DNA of 12,789 nucleotides from Candidatus Pacearchaeota archaeon. GTDB lineage: Archaea; Nanobdellota; Nanobdellia; Pacearchaeales; GW2011-AR1. Made by a program: the position numbers and the translations under genes. Below are positions 5,734 to 12,707 of this stretch, piece by piece. Each line of letters starts with the position of its first letter. Position 1 is the stretch's first letter. The notes under the pieces are model-generated. The model saw only the letters and a program-made list of their open reading frames with translations, searched no databases and was not told the DNA's origin. The stretch is taken from the NCBI GenBank assembly GCA_016234065.1, contig JACQLJ010000008.1, positions 1-12,789 of the forward strand, written 5' to 3'.

Positions 5734-7485
5734 TTAACCTTTTTTTACAGTCCAAAGGTCTCCGAATTCAAAAGGGTCTTTTTCTTGCGTATCAGGGTCT
5801 TTTTGGTCGTATGGCCTGCTCATGATATCCATAACCATAGCAGATTGATTTCCTAAAGGCATGTATCCTCGCCATAATCCTCGCGGGATTTTAATCAACA
5901 TAGGATTTTTCTCTCCGATAATAAATTTATTTATCTTTCGCGAGCCATCAGGATACTCTTTCACTATAACGTATTTTATGTTTCCTTTAACACATGTTAT
6001 ATATTCATCATGCTTTTCATGCAAGTGATATCCCTTAATCATTCCAGGATAAACCTCAAAAATCAATACTTGACCAAATTCTTTATTATAGAAAGAATCA
6101 TCATTCCTCAAAGTCTCAAATAAATATCCTTGTTCATTGGAAAAAATCCTTAGTTTTTTTACCTCAACACCAGGAATCAATTCAGAACTTTGTGTTGTGT
6201 CGGCATGACTTTCAACATCTGACAAAATCCTGGCTTTCGGATAATGAACAATAAATCTTCCCTCCCTTTTTATAAAATCTTGTTCCTTTTCTATTATTTC
6301 TTTAGCATGATTCCATGCCCCAAGAAGAGCATAATCAACATTTTTATCTTTATGAAAAAATTCAGGAGAAACAATTGGAATGTGTTTTCCTGGACTGAAA
6401 AGTCCTTGCTTGTAGGGAGTAGAATCAGAAATATAATCTAAAGTTTCCTTCCCGATATCGCAGTAATTCAAAACAATTGTCCCTTTAGAAGATGCAGCAT
6501 ATCCAACTATTTTTTTATTTTTATTTTTCAATTCTTTGAGTAGTTTAGTTAATTCTTCTTTTGATTCTTCAACTCTTTTTGCGAATTCTGTATATGGTTT
6601 AATATTGTCTATACCTTTTCGCTTTTCTTCTTCAAGATATTCTAGCATTCTTTGGGTCTTCCGGTGCTTTCCCTTTTTGCATACATATATTCTCATTGAA
6701 CCGCCATGAACTTCTTGTCTTGCTGCATCAAAGATGTCTAATCCATGCATTTCCATAAGATTACTTAACGAAGTAAGTGAGAAATACCATATATGTTCAT
6801 CATAAATTTGATCATAAGATGTCTTCTCAAGGATATCAACAATATATGGGTCTTCAAAAACAAAAACGCCTTCATCTTCAAGAAGGTAGTTAACTCCGTC
6901 TAATAAGTCATGCAAATCAATTATGTTTAGGATTACATTTGCAGAAAATACCGCTGAAAATCTCCCACTTTGCGCAACAATTTTTTTCGCAAGCTCTGTT
7001 GAAAAAAATTCAGTTACTGTTTCAATACCTTCCATTTTTGCGATTTCTGCAACATTCTGGGATGGTTCAATTCCAATAACAGACCTATTTTTGAATGCTT
7101 TTAGAAAAATCCCGTCATTACTTCCTATCTCCAGCACTTTTGAAAACGGATTTAGGAATCTTTTTTCTATTTCATTTGCAACCTCTGCAAAGTGTTGTTC
7201 CATTGCTTTTGATGTAGATGAAAAAAATGCATAATTTGTTTTTCCTTGCTCATCAGGGACTATATATTTATCATAGGGAACTATATTGATAAGCTGCACC
7301 ATCTTGCAGTTCTCACAGAATCCTACTTTCATCTCATATTTGAATTCTTTCTCTATCTCTAAATTTATTTTAAACAATTGTTCTTTTGTTAAAAATGAGT
7401 TTGCAACTGGCATTTCGCCAAAAGAAAAAAACTGGATAAGGTTATTGTTATTACATATTTTACATTTTTGCAGTATTTCAGCCAT
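5734..7485 (-). CDS. Fused sugar C-methyltransferase / RmlC-like cupin, 583 aa
   Basis: Two nucleotide-sugar enzymes in one chain. Residues 1-~415 match the TylC3/TcaB9 type of SAM-dependent C-methyltransferase: a four-Cys zinc site (C8, C11, C57, C60), SAM motif LEIGSNDG (118-125), FEDPY (210-214), the catalytic-region motif YDEH (228-231), HGGSMR (260-265) and the C-terminal GYAASSKGT (328-336). Residues ~440-583 form a cupin like RmlC/FdtA enzymes, with GYHLH (485-489), KHDEY, IPRGLWRGY and PYDQKDPD. Typical C-methyltransferases end near 410 aa, so the cupin is an added domain. The predicted role is to branch and isomerise or epimerise a dTDP-4-keto-6-deoxysugar made by RmlA/RmlB. The start at 7485 has a TATA-like element ~27 nt upstream. 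Oddities: Asn187 where TcaB9 has an active-site His, and Arg539 where RmlC-type proteins usually have His. Exact substrate is unknown. Confidence 0.9.
   Translation of the reverse strand: MAEILQKCKICNNNNLIQFFSFGEMPVANSFLTKEQLFKINLEIEKEFKYEMKVGFCENCKMVQLINIVPYDKYIVPDEQGKTNYAFFSSTSKAMEQHFAEVANEIEKRFLNPFSKVLEIGSNDGIFLKAFKNRSVIGIEPSQNVAEIAKMEGIETVTEFFSTELAKKIVAQSGRFSAVFSANVILNIIDLHDLLDGVNYLLEDEGVFVFEDPYIVDILEKTSYDQIYDEHIWYFSLTSLSNLMEMHGLDIFDAARQEVHGGSMRIYVCKKGKHRKTQRMLEYLEEEKRKGIDNIKPYTEFAKRVEESKEELTKLLKELKNKNKKIVGYAASSKGTIVLNYCDIGKETLDYISDSTPYKQGLFSPGKHIPIVSPEFFHKDKNVDYALLGAWNHAKEIIEKEQDFIKREGRFIVHYPKARILSDVESHADTTQSSELIPGVEVKKLRIFSNEQGYLFETLRNDDSFYNKEFGQVLIFEVYPGMIKGYHLHEKHDEYITCVKGNIKYVIVKEYPDGSRKINKFIIGEKNPMLIKIPRGLWRGYMPLGNQSAMVMDIMSRPYDQKDPDTQEKDPFEFGDLWTVKKG
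5740..5746 (+). terminator. T7 terminator candidate for the flippase, inside the opposing gene
   Basis: Seven T residues start 7 nt after the flippase stop. They are the complement of Lys-Lys codons at the C-terminus (VKKG) of the methyltransferase-cupin gene. This mirrors the T6 run at 5713-5718. Confidence 0.45.
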
Positions 7486-7575
7486 GCCTCAAAGGACAAG
7501 ATTTAGTTTAAATAAATTATGAAACTATGTTATACAACTAATAATCTTTATAAAAGGTTTTCAGTTTCATTTTTC
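7486..7575. promoter_or_regulatory. Divergent promoter region: methyltransferase-cupin and SDR operon
   Basis: This 90-nt gap drives two divergent sugar-gene units. On the minus strand TTTATTTAAA (7507-7516) is 22-31 nt before the ATG at 7485. On the plus strand TTTATAAAAG (7547-7556) is 20-29 nt before the ATG at 7576. Both fit leaderless transcription. The plus-strand match to the archaeal consensus is strong. The 30 nt between the two boxes could take a shared regulator; no clear palindrome is seen there. Confidence 0.65.
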
Positions 7576-8559
7576 ATGGACTTAGAATTTGGTAAAATTA
7601 AGGGAAGTAAAGTTTTGGTTACTGGTGGTGCCGGCTTTGTCGGATGTAATTTAGTAAGAAAAATGTTAAAGTTAGGGGCTAAGATTACTATTTTTGTAAA
7701 AAAAGGAAAAGATATGGAAAATATAAGGGATTTGCTTAACGAAATAGAAGTCATTTATGGAGATTTAACAAACATTTCCGATGTTGATAAAATAATCACT
7801 GACAAAGATTACATATTTCACCTCGCATGGCAAACGGATTTAAAAAAATCAATGGAAAACCCAGTTGCAGATGTTCAGAGTGATATAGTGGGAATTTTAA
7901 ACTTACTTGAGGCATGTAAGAAGAAAAATCCCCCAGTAAAAATAATATTTGCTAGTGCGACAACTGTTATTGGTTTGCCAAAAAAAATTCCTTCAAATGA
8001 AGATGAAAAAGAAAATCCGCTATCAATTTATGAAGCAAACAAATTACTCGCAGAAAAGTATTTGCAAATGTATTTTGTCAATTATCAGCTAAAATCTTCA
8101 GTTCTGAGATTTTCAAATATTTTTGGCGAATATCAAAAGATAGATAATCCGAACAGGGGTGTTTTGAATTTCATGATTGGTAGATCATTAAGGGGGGAAA
8201 AATTAACTGTCTACGGAGATGGAAATTTCATAAGGGACTATTGTTATATTCAAAATTATGTTGATGCTTTAATTATTGCAGCAATTTCTGATAATACAGA
8301 TGGAAAGACCTATGTTCTTGGTTCAGGGGAAGGAAGGACATTTAATGAAGTCGTTGAAAAAATAAAAAGTATTGTGGAATCTTTGACAGACAAAAAAGTT
8401 GAAATAACACATGTCCACGACCCAAATGAGCATGAGATAAATAAGAGGGATTTTATTGCTGACTATTCTAGATTTAAGGAAGATACTGGCTGGATTCCAA
8501 AAATCTCTTTTGATGAAGGATTAAGAAGAACTATTGGATTTTACATTCATAATACTTAA
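7576..8559 (+). CDS. Extended-SDR sugar-nucleotide epimerase/dehydratase, 327 aa
   Basis: NAD(P)-dependent enzyme acting on a nucleotide sugar, in the GalE/RmlD-like extended SDR group. The Rossmann motif is TGGAGFVG (16-23). DLTN marks the adenine-binding Asp, FASATTVIG holds the Ser/Thr of the triad, and YEANK (152-156) gives catalytic Tyr and Lys. GDGNFIRDYCYI is the conserved sugar-binding loop. I start it at 7576, since a strong TATA element is 20-29 nt upstream and the Rossmann fold begins 12 residues in; an upstream in-frame ATG at 7519 would put that TATA inside the gene. It is first of three same-strand SDR genes (24-nt gap to the next). It could be a 4-epimerase, 4-ketoreductase or dehydratase; sequence alone does not decide. 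Confidence 0.88.
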   Translation: MDLEFGKIKGSKVLVTGGAGFVGCNLVRKMLKLGAKITIFVKKGKDMENIRDLLNEIEVIYGDLTNISDVDKIITDKDYIFHLAWQTDLKKSMENPVADVQSDIVGILNLLEACKKKNPPVKIIFASATTVIGLPKKIPSNEDEKENPLSIYEANKLLAEKYLQMYFVNYQLKSSVLRFSNIFGEYQKIDNPNRGVLNFMIGRSLRGEKLTVYGDGNFIRDYCYIQNYVDALIIAAISDNTDGKTYVLGSGEGRTFNEVVEKIKSIVESLTDKKVEITHVHDPNEHEINKRDFIADYSRFKEDTGWIPKISFDEGLRRTIGFYIHNT

Positions 8560-8583
8560 AAATAATCCCCATATCACAAGACC

Positions 8584-9537
8584 ATGGGTTTGAAATTTCT
8601 CATTACTGGTGGATTGGGGCATATTGGTTCAAAATTAATAAGGGAATATGCGAAAAGAGAAGACGTTGAATTAATTAGGATTTTAGACAATTTCCTTGCT
8701 CAGAGATATTGTTCTTTGTTTGATTTACCACAAACTCATGTTAAATACGAATTTATTGAGGCAGATATTAGAGATATTGAAAAAGTAAAAGATGCGATGA
8801 AAAATATTGATATTGTAATACATTTGGCCTCAGTTACTGACGCCCCTTCAACTATTAATGATCCTCAGCTGACACATAAGGTTATTTTTGAGGGAGCGTG
8901 GGATGTTGTTAATATAGCAATGCAGGCAAAAGTAAAAAAATTTTTTTACGCATCAACTACAAGTGTTTATGGAGAAGCAGAAGGAATTGTTGATGAGAAT
9001 TCTCCAGAAGAATTATACAAGCCCGCCTCCCCATACGCAGAATCAAAAAGAAAAACAGAAAAGTTGCTGCAAAGAATATATCAAGATACCGGTTTTCCAA
9101 TAATAATTTTGAGAAAAGGAACGATTTTTGGGACAAGTATCGGTATGAGATTCCATACTGCAGTAAACAAATTCTGTTATTTGGCTGCAATGAATAAACC
9201 TTTGACAATTTGGGATTCTGCACTCAACAGCAAAAGGCCATATCTTGGGTTAAATGATTGCATTAGGGCTTATGAATTTCTTGAAAAATATGGAAAGCCA
9301 GGAGAAATATATAACGTCATCACTAACAATTTTGAGATGAAAGAAATTATTGATGCTATAAAATCAGTTGTTCCGGATGTTAGAATAGAAATTACTAAAT
9401 CTCCTTTGCTAAATCAGAAGTCATATCATGTAGGAGATAACAAGATAAGAGAACTCGGGTTTGTTCCAAAAGATGACTTACAACAGAACATAAAAGAAAC
9501 AGTTCTTCTGTTCAAGGTTATAAATAATAGGAATTAA
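8584..9537 (+). CDS. Extended-SDR NAD-dependent sugar epimerase, 317 aa
   Basis: Second SDR of the tandem set. TGGLGHIGS (8-16) is the NAD-binding loop. DNFLAQRY after the second strand fits the GalE-type Asp that binds NAD ribose. EADIRD marks the adenine pocket, HLASVTDAP follows, ASTTSVYGE holds the catalytic Ser/Thr, and PYAESK (150-155) gives Tyr151 and Lys155. The sugar-binding loop reads SKRPYLGLNDCIRAY instead of the usual RDFVYVDD, so its substrate may differ from its neighbours'. Length is normal for the family. It lies 24 nt after the first SDR and 3 nt before the third, so all three are probably one transcript. No Shine-Dalgarno-like sequence is seen before its ATG. UDP- or dTDP-sugar 4-epimerase is the best guess. 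Confidence 0.87.
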   Translation: MGLKFLITGGLGHIGSKLIREYAKREDVELIRILDNFLAQRYCSLFDLPQTHVKYEFIEADIRDIEKVKDAMKNIDIVIHLASVTDAPSTINDPQLTHKVIFEGAWDVVNIAMQAKVKKFFYASTTSVYGEAEGIVDENSPEELYKPASPYAESKRKTEKLLQRIYQDTGFPIIILRKGTIFGTSIGMRFHTAVNKFCYLAAMNKPLTIWDSALNSKRPYLGLNDCIRAYEFLEKYGKPGEIYNVITNNFEMKEIIDAIKSVVPDVRIEITKSPLLNQKSYHVGDNKIRELGFVPKDDLQQNIKETVLLFKVINNRN

Positions 9538-9540
9538 AAA

Positions 9541-10614
9541 ATGGAATCAAACTATTTTTCTGATAAAACCATTTTGATTACAGGCGGACTTGGATTCATT
9601 GGAAGTAACTTAGCAATAAGATTGGTTCAATCAAAACCCCAAAAAATCATAATTGTGGATTCACTTGTTGATGGATTAGGTGGAAGTTTAAACAATATTT
9701 CTGAAATAAAAAACAAAGAAATTCTTGAAGTTTATCATGGTTCTGACTGGGATATAAAAAATACAGATAAGATGAAATCTCTTATAAAAAGATCAGATAT
9801 AATCTTTAACCTTGCTGGATGTGTAAAACACACTAAATTAGGTGAGAAAGAGCTTGATTTTGATACTAAAATAAATTTTATCTCTCAGGTTTTTTTCCTT
9901 GAAGCATGCCGTCAAGTGATGATTGAAAATCCAAACAAAAAACTTAAAATCATTTTCGCTGGAACAAGAGACCAATATGGGAAAGTGCTTTTTGATGATT
10001 TACCTGTAAAAGAAAGCCATCTTCCAAAAAATTTGACTGATTACCAGTCAATAAGTAAAAATGCTGCAGAATCATATCACATGATTGTAAATAATGTTCT
10101 GCGTGAGCAAGGGATTGACATAAAAATAAATAGCATAAGATTAACAAATACTTATGGGCTAAAACAAAATTCAAAATCTGGTGCAGTGGTGCCTGTTTTT
10201 ATTGAAAAATCTTTGGCAGATGGGGCGATTGAATTATGGGGAGGGGGAGAATCATTGAGGGATTTTAACCATGTTGATGATGTTGTTGATGCTTTTTTGT
10301 TAATAGTTGAATCAGAATTAAACAGGGAGGTTTTCAATCTTGGATGCTGCGTTGGAAAAGAAGGAATGGAAAAATCAATCGGAAATAATCTTGTTAAAAT
10401 AAAGAAATTAGCTGAGATGATTGTAAATATTGCGGGAAAAGGGGAAATAAGAATCATTCCTTATCCTCCTGAAAGAAAAGTTATTGAGCCGGGACATTTT
10501 GCTGCAGATATTTCAAAAATCTTTAAACTTGGCTGGCAGCCAAAAACTAGCTTGGAAGAAGGTTTGAAAAAAACGATTGACTGGAATAAAAACAATAGTA
10601 ATTTAGTTTCATAA
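9541..10614 (+). CDS. Extended-SDR epimerase/dehydratase with displaced catalytic Tyr, 357 aa
   Basis: Third SDR of the set. ITGGLGFIGSN (13-23) is the NAD-binding loop and VDSLVDGLGG the ribose-binding segment. GTRDQYG stands where SDRs have SSxxVYG. The active-site segment reads DYQSISKNAAE: Lys173 aligns by its SKxxxE context, but the residue four before it is Gln169, with Tyr168 one step off the YxxxK register. RLTNTYG follows, then RDFNHVDDVVDAF, the conserved sugar-side loop. I recall an SDR group in glycan clusters with a similar Tyr-less segment (NGINK) and RLTNTYGP, so this may be a family trait, not decay; the rest of the gene is intact. It starts 3 nt after the previous stop, with AGGA about 10 nt before the ATG. 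Product unknown. Confidence 0.85.
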   Translation: MESNYFSDKTILITGGLGFIGSNLAIRLVQSKPQKIIIVDSLVDGLGGSLNNISEIKNKEILEVYHGSDWDIKNTDKMKSLIKRSDIIFNLAGCVKHTKLGEKELDFDTKINFISQVFFLEACRQVMIENPNKKLKIIFAGTRDQYGKVLFDDLPVKESHLPKNLTDYQSISKNAAESYHMIVNNVLREQGIDIKINSIRLTNTYGLKQNSKSGAVVPVFIEKSLADGAIELWGGGESLRDFNHVDDVVDAFLLIVESELNREVFNLGCCVGKEGMEKSIGNNLVKIKKLAEMIVNIAGKGEIRIIPYPPERKVIEPGHFAADISKIFKLGWQPKTSLEEGLKKTIDWNKNNSNLVS

Positions 10615-10626
10615 AATTTAAAAGTG

Positions 10627-10632
10627 TTTTTT
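10627..10632 (+). terminator. T6 terminator candidate after the SDR operon
   Basis: Six T residues begin 12 nt after the last SDR stop, in the 58-nt gap that separates it from the convergent rmlA gene. No GC hairpin precedes it, as expected for archaeal termination. Confidence 0.4.
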
Positions 10633-10672
10633 CTAAATTTATATAACTATTAATTTTTAATTAAGTTTCTCT

Positions 10673-11554
10673 TCATTTCTTCTTAGAAATATAGTCAAGA
10701 ATTTCTGATTGCTTTTTTGACAATTGAGATAGTTTTTCAATTATGTCTGATGGGTTATCTTCCTTAGAAGGAAATTTGAATGTCTCTGCAAAATCATCGT
10801 TGTCGCTCCAATAGTCGTCTTCAATCATTTCTTTGGCTCTTACTAGATTGCTTGCCCTGTTCATGCTTTCAAATGTCCCGGCATCACTCCAAAAACCATT
10901 CATTATTGTATAGAAGCAATTCCTGTATTTGACATATTCTGCAATAGTATCAGTAACTTCCAATTCCCCTCTTGCTGAAGGTCTAAGATTTTTTATGATT
11001 TCAAATACACTTGAATCAAACATGTATAATCCAGTCATTGCTAAATTTGACTTAGGATTTTCTGGTTTTTCTTCAACATAAATAATTTTATCTCCTTCAA
11101 CAACTGCTATTCCAAATCTTTTGGCTGCCTTCAAGCCAACTTCTTTCAGAAAAATCTTGCATTTTTTTTGGTTTATCATAGAATATCCAAAATTTTTTAC
11201 ATCTTCTTTTATGCTGTCTTCAAAAATATTGTCTCCTAGTATTACTGCAAATGGCTCTTTATCTGTGAAATTCTCCGCTAATCCAATTGCTTGCGCTATT
11301 CCTCCTGCTTCATCCTGTATTTCATAACTTAACTTCACACCAAATTCTCTGCCAGAACCAAGAAGATTTACAAAATGTCCTGAGTGTCCTGGGCCAGAGA
11401 CAATCAATATCTCTTTTATTCCTGCATCAATAAATGTCTTTAACGGATAGTAAATCATTGGTTTGTTGTAAACCGGCAGAAGATGTTTATTAGTCACTTT
11501 TGTGCATGGATACATTCTGCTTCCTGTTCCTCCTGCTAAAATCACTCCTTTCAT
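10673..11554 (-). CDS. rmlA: Glucose-1-phosphate thymidylyltransferase RmlA, 293 aa
   Basis: Makes dTDP-glucose from dTTP and glucose-1-phosphate, the first step to dTDP-6-deoxysugars. The nucleotide-binding signature LAGGTGSRMYP (6-16) with NKHLLPVYNKPM (22-33) is near-canonical. Also seen are LGDNIFED (106-113; Asp108 is the likely metal-binding Asp), VEEKPENPKSNLA and FWSDAGTFE. Length fits RmlA (~290). I start it at the ATG at 11554; a GTG three codons upstream (11563) is the alternative. The C-terminal ~40 residues are acidic/Lys-rich and less conserved. It lies 46 nt downstream of rmlB on the same strand without a good TATA element between, so the two are likely co-transcribed. Confidence 0.95.
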   Translation of the reverse strand: MKGVILAGGTGSRMYPCTKVTNKHLLPVYNKPMIYYPLKTFIDAGIKEILIVSGPGHSGHFVNLLGSGREFGVKLSYEIQDEAGGIAQAIGLAENFTDKEPFAVILGDNIFEDSIKEDVKNFGYSMINQKKCKIFLKEVGLKAAKRFGIAVVEGDKIIYVEEKPENPKSNLAMTGLYMFDSSVFEIIKNLRPSARGELEVTDTIAEYVKYRNCFYTIMNGFWSDAGTFESMNRASNLVRAKEMIEDDYWSDNDDFAETFKFPSKEDNPSDIIEKLSQLSKKQSEILDYISKKK

Positions 11555-11600
11555 TTGGCACACTCTTTGTGGCGAATGAATGAAAATCTATGATTTGATT

Positions 11601-12593
11601 TCATTTTTTTAATGGCCTCCACCATTCCTGATTGTTTTTGTACCACTCCACTAAGTTTATTATTTCCTCTTTCAGATTTTTGTGCATATGTTCAAATCCA
11701 AGATCTTTCAGTTTATTTCCTTTAACAGAATATCTAAAATCATGCGCCTTTCTGTGTGGTATCTTTTCAATCATTTCATCGCCAAAATTAAAATGATTTA
11801 AAAGCATTCTTGTGATTTCTATATTAGTTAATTCGTTTTCTCCAGGTATGTTATATATTTCCCCCAATCTCCCGTTATTAGCAACAAACCATATTGCTCT
11901 GCAGTTGTCAATAACATTAAGCCAGTCCCTTACGTTCAGGCCTGGATTTTCTTCTGAAAACATTAAGGGAACTTTTTTCCCATCTATTAAATTAGTTATA
12001 AACAATGGAAGGATTTTTTCTGGGAATTGATAAGGTCCATAATTATTCGCACTTCTTGTGATAATAACTGGCATATTGTGGGTTTTGAATAGAGATAACG
12101 CAAAAAGATCCGCAGCTGCTTTTGTTGCAGAATAGGGACTAGAGGGGTTAAGATTTGAATTTTCTGAAAAGCTCCCATTTTCTATGTTTCCATACACCTC
12201 ATCAGTGGAAATTTGGACAAGTTTTTTGATACCATTTTTTAGAGAGGATTTGAAAAGGTTGCATGCCCCTAAAAAATTTGTCTTCTCAAAAACATCGGAC
12301 TCTTCTATGCTCCTATCAACATGGCTTTCTGCAGCAAAATTAAAAACCATCTCTGGTTGTTCTGTAAAAATTATTTGACTTACTGATTCAAAATCGCAGA
12401 TATCTGTTTTAATAAATTTGTAATTTTCATTTTCAGAAAGCCCCATATGTTCTATGTTTTTACCCCTACCAGCATAACTTATCTTGTCCAAGTTGATTAG
12501 AGAAATATTTTTACTAATTTGTGGGTCTGTGAGAAGATATCTTATAAAGCTACTGCCGATAAATCCGCTCCCTCCTGTTACTAACACCTTCAT
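11601..12593 (-). CDS. rmlB: dTDP-glucose 4,6-dehydratase RmlB, 330 aa
   Basis: Converts dTDP-glucose to dTDP-4-keto-6-deoxyglucose, the branch-point of deoxysugar synthesis. TGGSGFIGS (6-14) binds NAD. AAESHVDRSI (88-97) is the family signature. The catalytic set is complete: STDEVYG with Thr130-Asp131-Glu132, and YSATK with Tyr154 and Lys158. RSANNYGPYQFPEK is the substrate loop, and NVRDWLNV replaces the more usual VRDWLYV. HRKAHDFRYSV stands for the usual HRPGHDRRY. Length is typical. A TATA-like TTTTAAATA (12613-12621) is ~25 nt before the ATG, so the mRNA is probably leaderless, and rmlA follows 46 nt later. rmlC is not a separate gene here and rmlD is not seen. Confidence 0.96.
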   Translation of the reverse strand: MKVLVTGGSGFIGSSFIRYLLTDPQISKNISLINLDKISYAGRGKNIEHMGLSENENYKFIKTDICDFESVSQIIFTEQPEMVFNFAAESHVDRSIEESDVFEKTNFLGACNLFKSSLKNGIKKLVQISTDEVYGNIENGSFSENSNLNPSSPYSATKAAADLFALSLFKTHNMPVIITRSANNYGPYQFPEKILPLFITNLIDGKKVPLMFSEENPGLNVRDWLNVIDNCRAIWFVANNGRLGEIYNIPGENELTNIEITRMLLNHFNFGDEMIEKIPHRKAHDFRYSVKGNKLKDLGFEHMHKNLKEEIINLVEWYKNNQEWWRPLKK

Positions 12594-12707
12594 ATAATAT
12601 TATTCAAGTAATTATTTAAAAGAATTATGAAGGTAAAAAATTACTACTTGAACATTACAGATTTTGTGATTCACAAATCTTTTTATATGAAATTATAAAA
12701 AAATGTT
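12594..12707. promoter_or_regulatory. Divergent promoter region with a 15-bp palindrome
   Basis: This 114-nt gap separates rmlB (minus) from the next gene (plus). Minus-strand CTTTTAAATA (12613-12622) serves rmlB. Plus-strand TTTTATATGA (12681-12690) lies 18-27 nt before the ATG at 12708. Between them TTTGTGATTCACAAA (12663-12677) is a perfect dyad with a single central base, ending 3 nt before the plus-strand TATA element. This is the position expected for an operator or an activator site. Confidence 0.55.

Noticed and set aside
6923..7234. 103-codon plus-strand frame opposite the methyltransferase
   Set aside because: It lies over the SAM-binding region of a clearly real gene and has no promoter or family motif.
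7576..10614. One of the three SDRs as RmlD
   Set aside because: None shows clear RmlD features that I can name with confidence; the motifs fit the broader GalE-like extended SDR group, so no symbol was given.
10673..11563. GTG at 11563 as the rmlA start
   Set aside because: The ATG three codons later begins directly at the canonical MKGVILAGG; the extra three residues have no support, although they cannot be ruled out.
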